From: Propionibacteriaceae bacterium | GTDB taxonomy: Bacteria; Actinomycetota; Actinomycetes; Propionibacteriales; Propionibacteriaceae | Length of the DNA stretch: 6,331 nucleotides | Reading direction: 5' to 3' | Assembly (NCBI GenBank): GCA_003153855.1 | Contig: PMBM01000128.1 | Span: forward strand, 17,840 to 24,170 | Part shown: positions 6,235 to 6,331 of the stretch, in pieces | Position numbering within the stretch: the first letter of the stretch is position 1 | How the letters are laid out: each line of letters opens with the position of its first letter | Notes under the pieces: generated by a model | What the model was told of the DNA's origin: nothing | Seen by the model: only the letters and a program-made list of their open reading frames with translations | Databases searched by the model: none | Program-made: the position numbers and the translations under genes

Positions 6235-6278
6235 CTGACATGCGCGGTCGAGCTCCTCGGTCGTCGCGCATCTGTCAG
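6235..6278 (-). terminator. Hairpin overlapping the stop codon of the ADH-like gene
   Basis: Twelve base pairs form in two blocks: CTGACA (6235-6240) with TGTCAG (6273-6278), and TGCGCG (6241-6246) with CGCGCA (6265-6270), separated by a two-base bulge. The interior holds a further CGAG/CTCG hairpin (6249-6252 with 6256-6259). The TGA stop (6277-6275) is inside the stem. The minus strand beyond it is not U-rich, so this fits the tract-poor terminators often seen in actinobacteria or an RNA-stabilising structure. It would separate the dehydrogenase transcript from the c-di-GMP genes. Confidence 0.45.
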
Positions 6279-6331
6279 AACCGCAGGAGTGCCTTGATGG
6301 CCCGGCGTTCGTCCATGGCCCGGTAGGCCTC
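6275..6331 (-). CDS. C-terminus of a zinc-dependent alcohol dehydrogenase-like protein (partial)
   Basis: Only the last 18 codons and the TGA are in the window; the gene continues past the right edge. The residues read EAYRAMDERRAIKALLRF. A YRAMDERRAIK-LLR ending is characteristic, from my recollection of the family, of the final strand and helix of medium-chain (MDR) zinc-dependent alcohol dehydrogenases of actinobacteria, NAD(P)-dependent oxidoreductases of the cytoplasm. The catalytic zinc ligands and the Rossmann glycines are outside the window, so substrate and activity cannot be judged. It lies upstream of the c-di-GMP genes on the same strand, but about 600 bases and a hairpin separate them, so no functional link is implied. 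Confidence 0.6.
   Translation of the reverse strand, partial: EAYRAMDERRAIKALLRF

Overview
The window comes from a high-GC bacterium, most likely an actinobacterium. The signs are strong G/C bias at third codon positions, long spurious antisense ORFs, and two large multi-transmembrane GGDEF-EAL proteins whose architectures are typical of that phylum. No rRNA, tRNA, CRISPR array or intact mobile element is visible. All supportable coding is on the minus strand, so transcription runs from high to low coordinates.

Layout, following transcription: (1) 6275-6331 is the last 18 codons of a gene that looks like a zinc-dependent (MDR-family) alcohol dehydrogenase, with a long hairpin at its stop codon. 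(2) About 600 bases without a recognisable gene follow, containing only a few inverted repeats. (3) 5328-5654 is a short ORF that keeps the extreme C-terminus of an EAL domain and has lost the rest. It is a remnant of a former third c-di-GMP gene, and its TGA overlaps the start of the next gene. (4) 2944-5331 encodes a 795-residue polytopic GGDEF-EAL protein with every cyclase and phosphodiesterase signature residue intact. (5) 2488-2943 is an intergenic region carrying a candidate promoter and, on the minus strand at about 2503-2573, a cyclic-di-GMP-I (GEMM-I) riboswitch aptamer. (6) 100-2487 encodes a second 795-residue protein with membrane, GAF-like, GGDEF and EAL parts. Its Shine-Dalgarno lies directly downstream of the aptamer.

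The locus is therefore a c-di-GMP cluster: two complete synthesis/degradation proteins and one gene stub in tandem. One of the enzymes appears to be controlled by an RNA sensor for the second messenger it makes or breaks. Both GGDEF domains keep the RxxD product-inhibition site. The EAL domain of the riboswitch-controlled protein has Ala where the loop-6-anchoring Glu normally sits, so it may favour synthesis. The other protein looks competent for both activities. The family assignments and the aptamer are strong from sequence. The direction of riboswitch control, the catalytic balance and the coupling of the stub to its neighbour are inferences.
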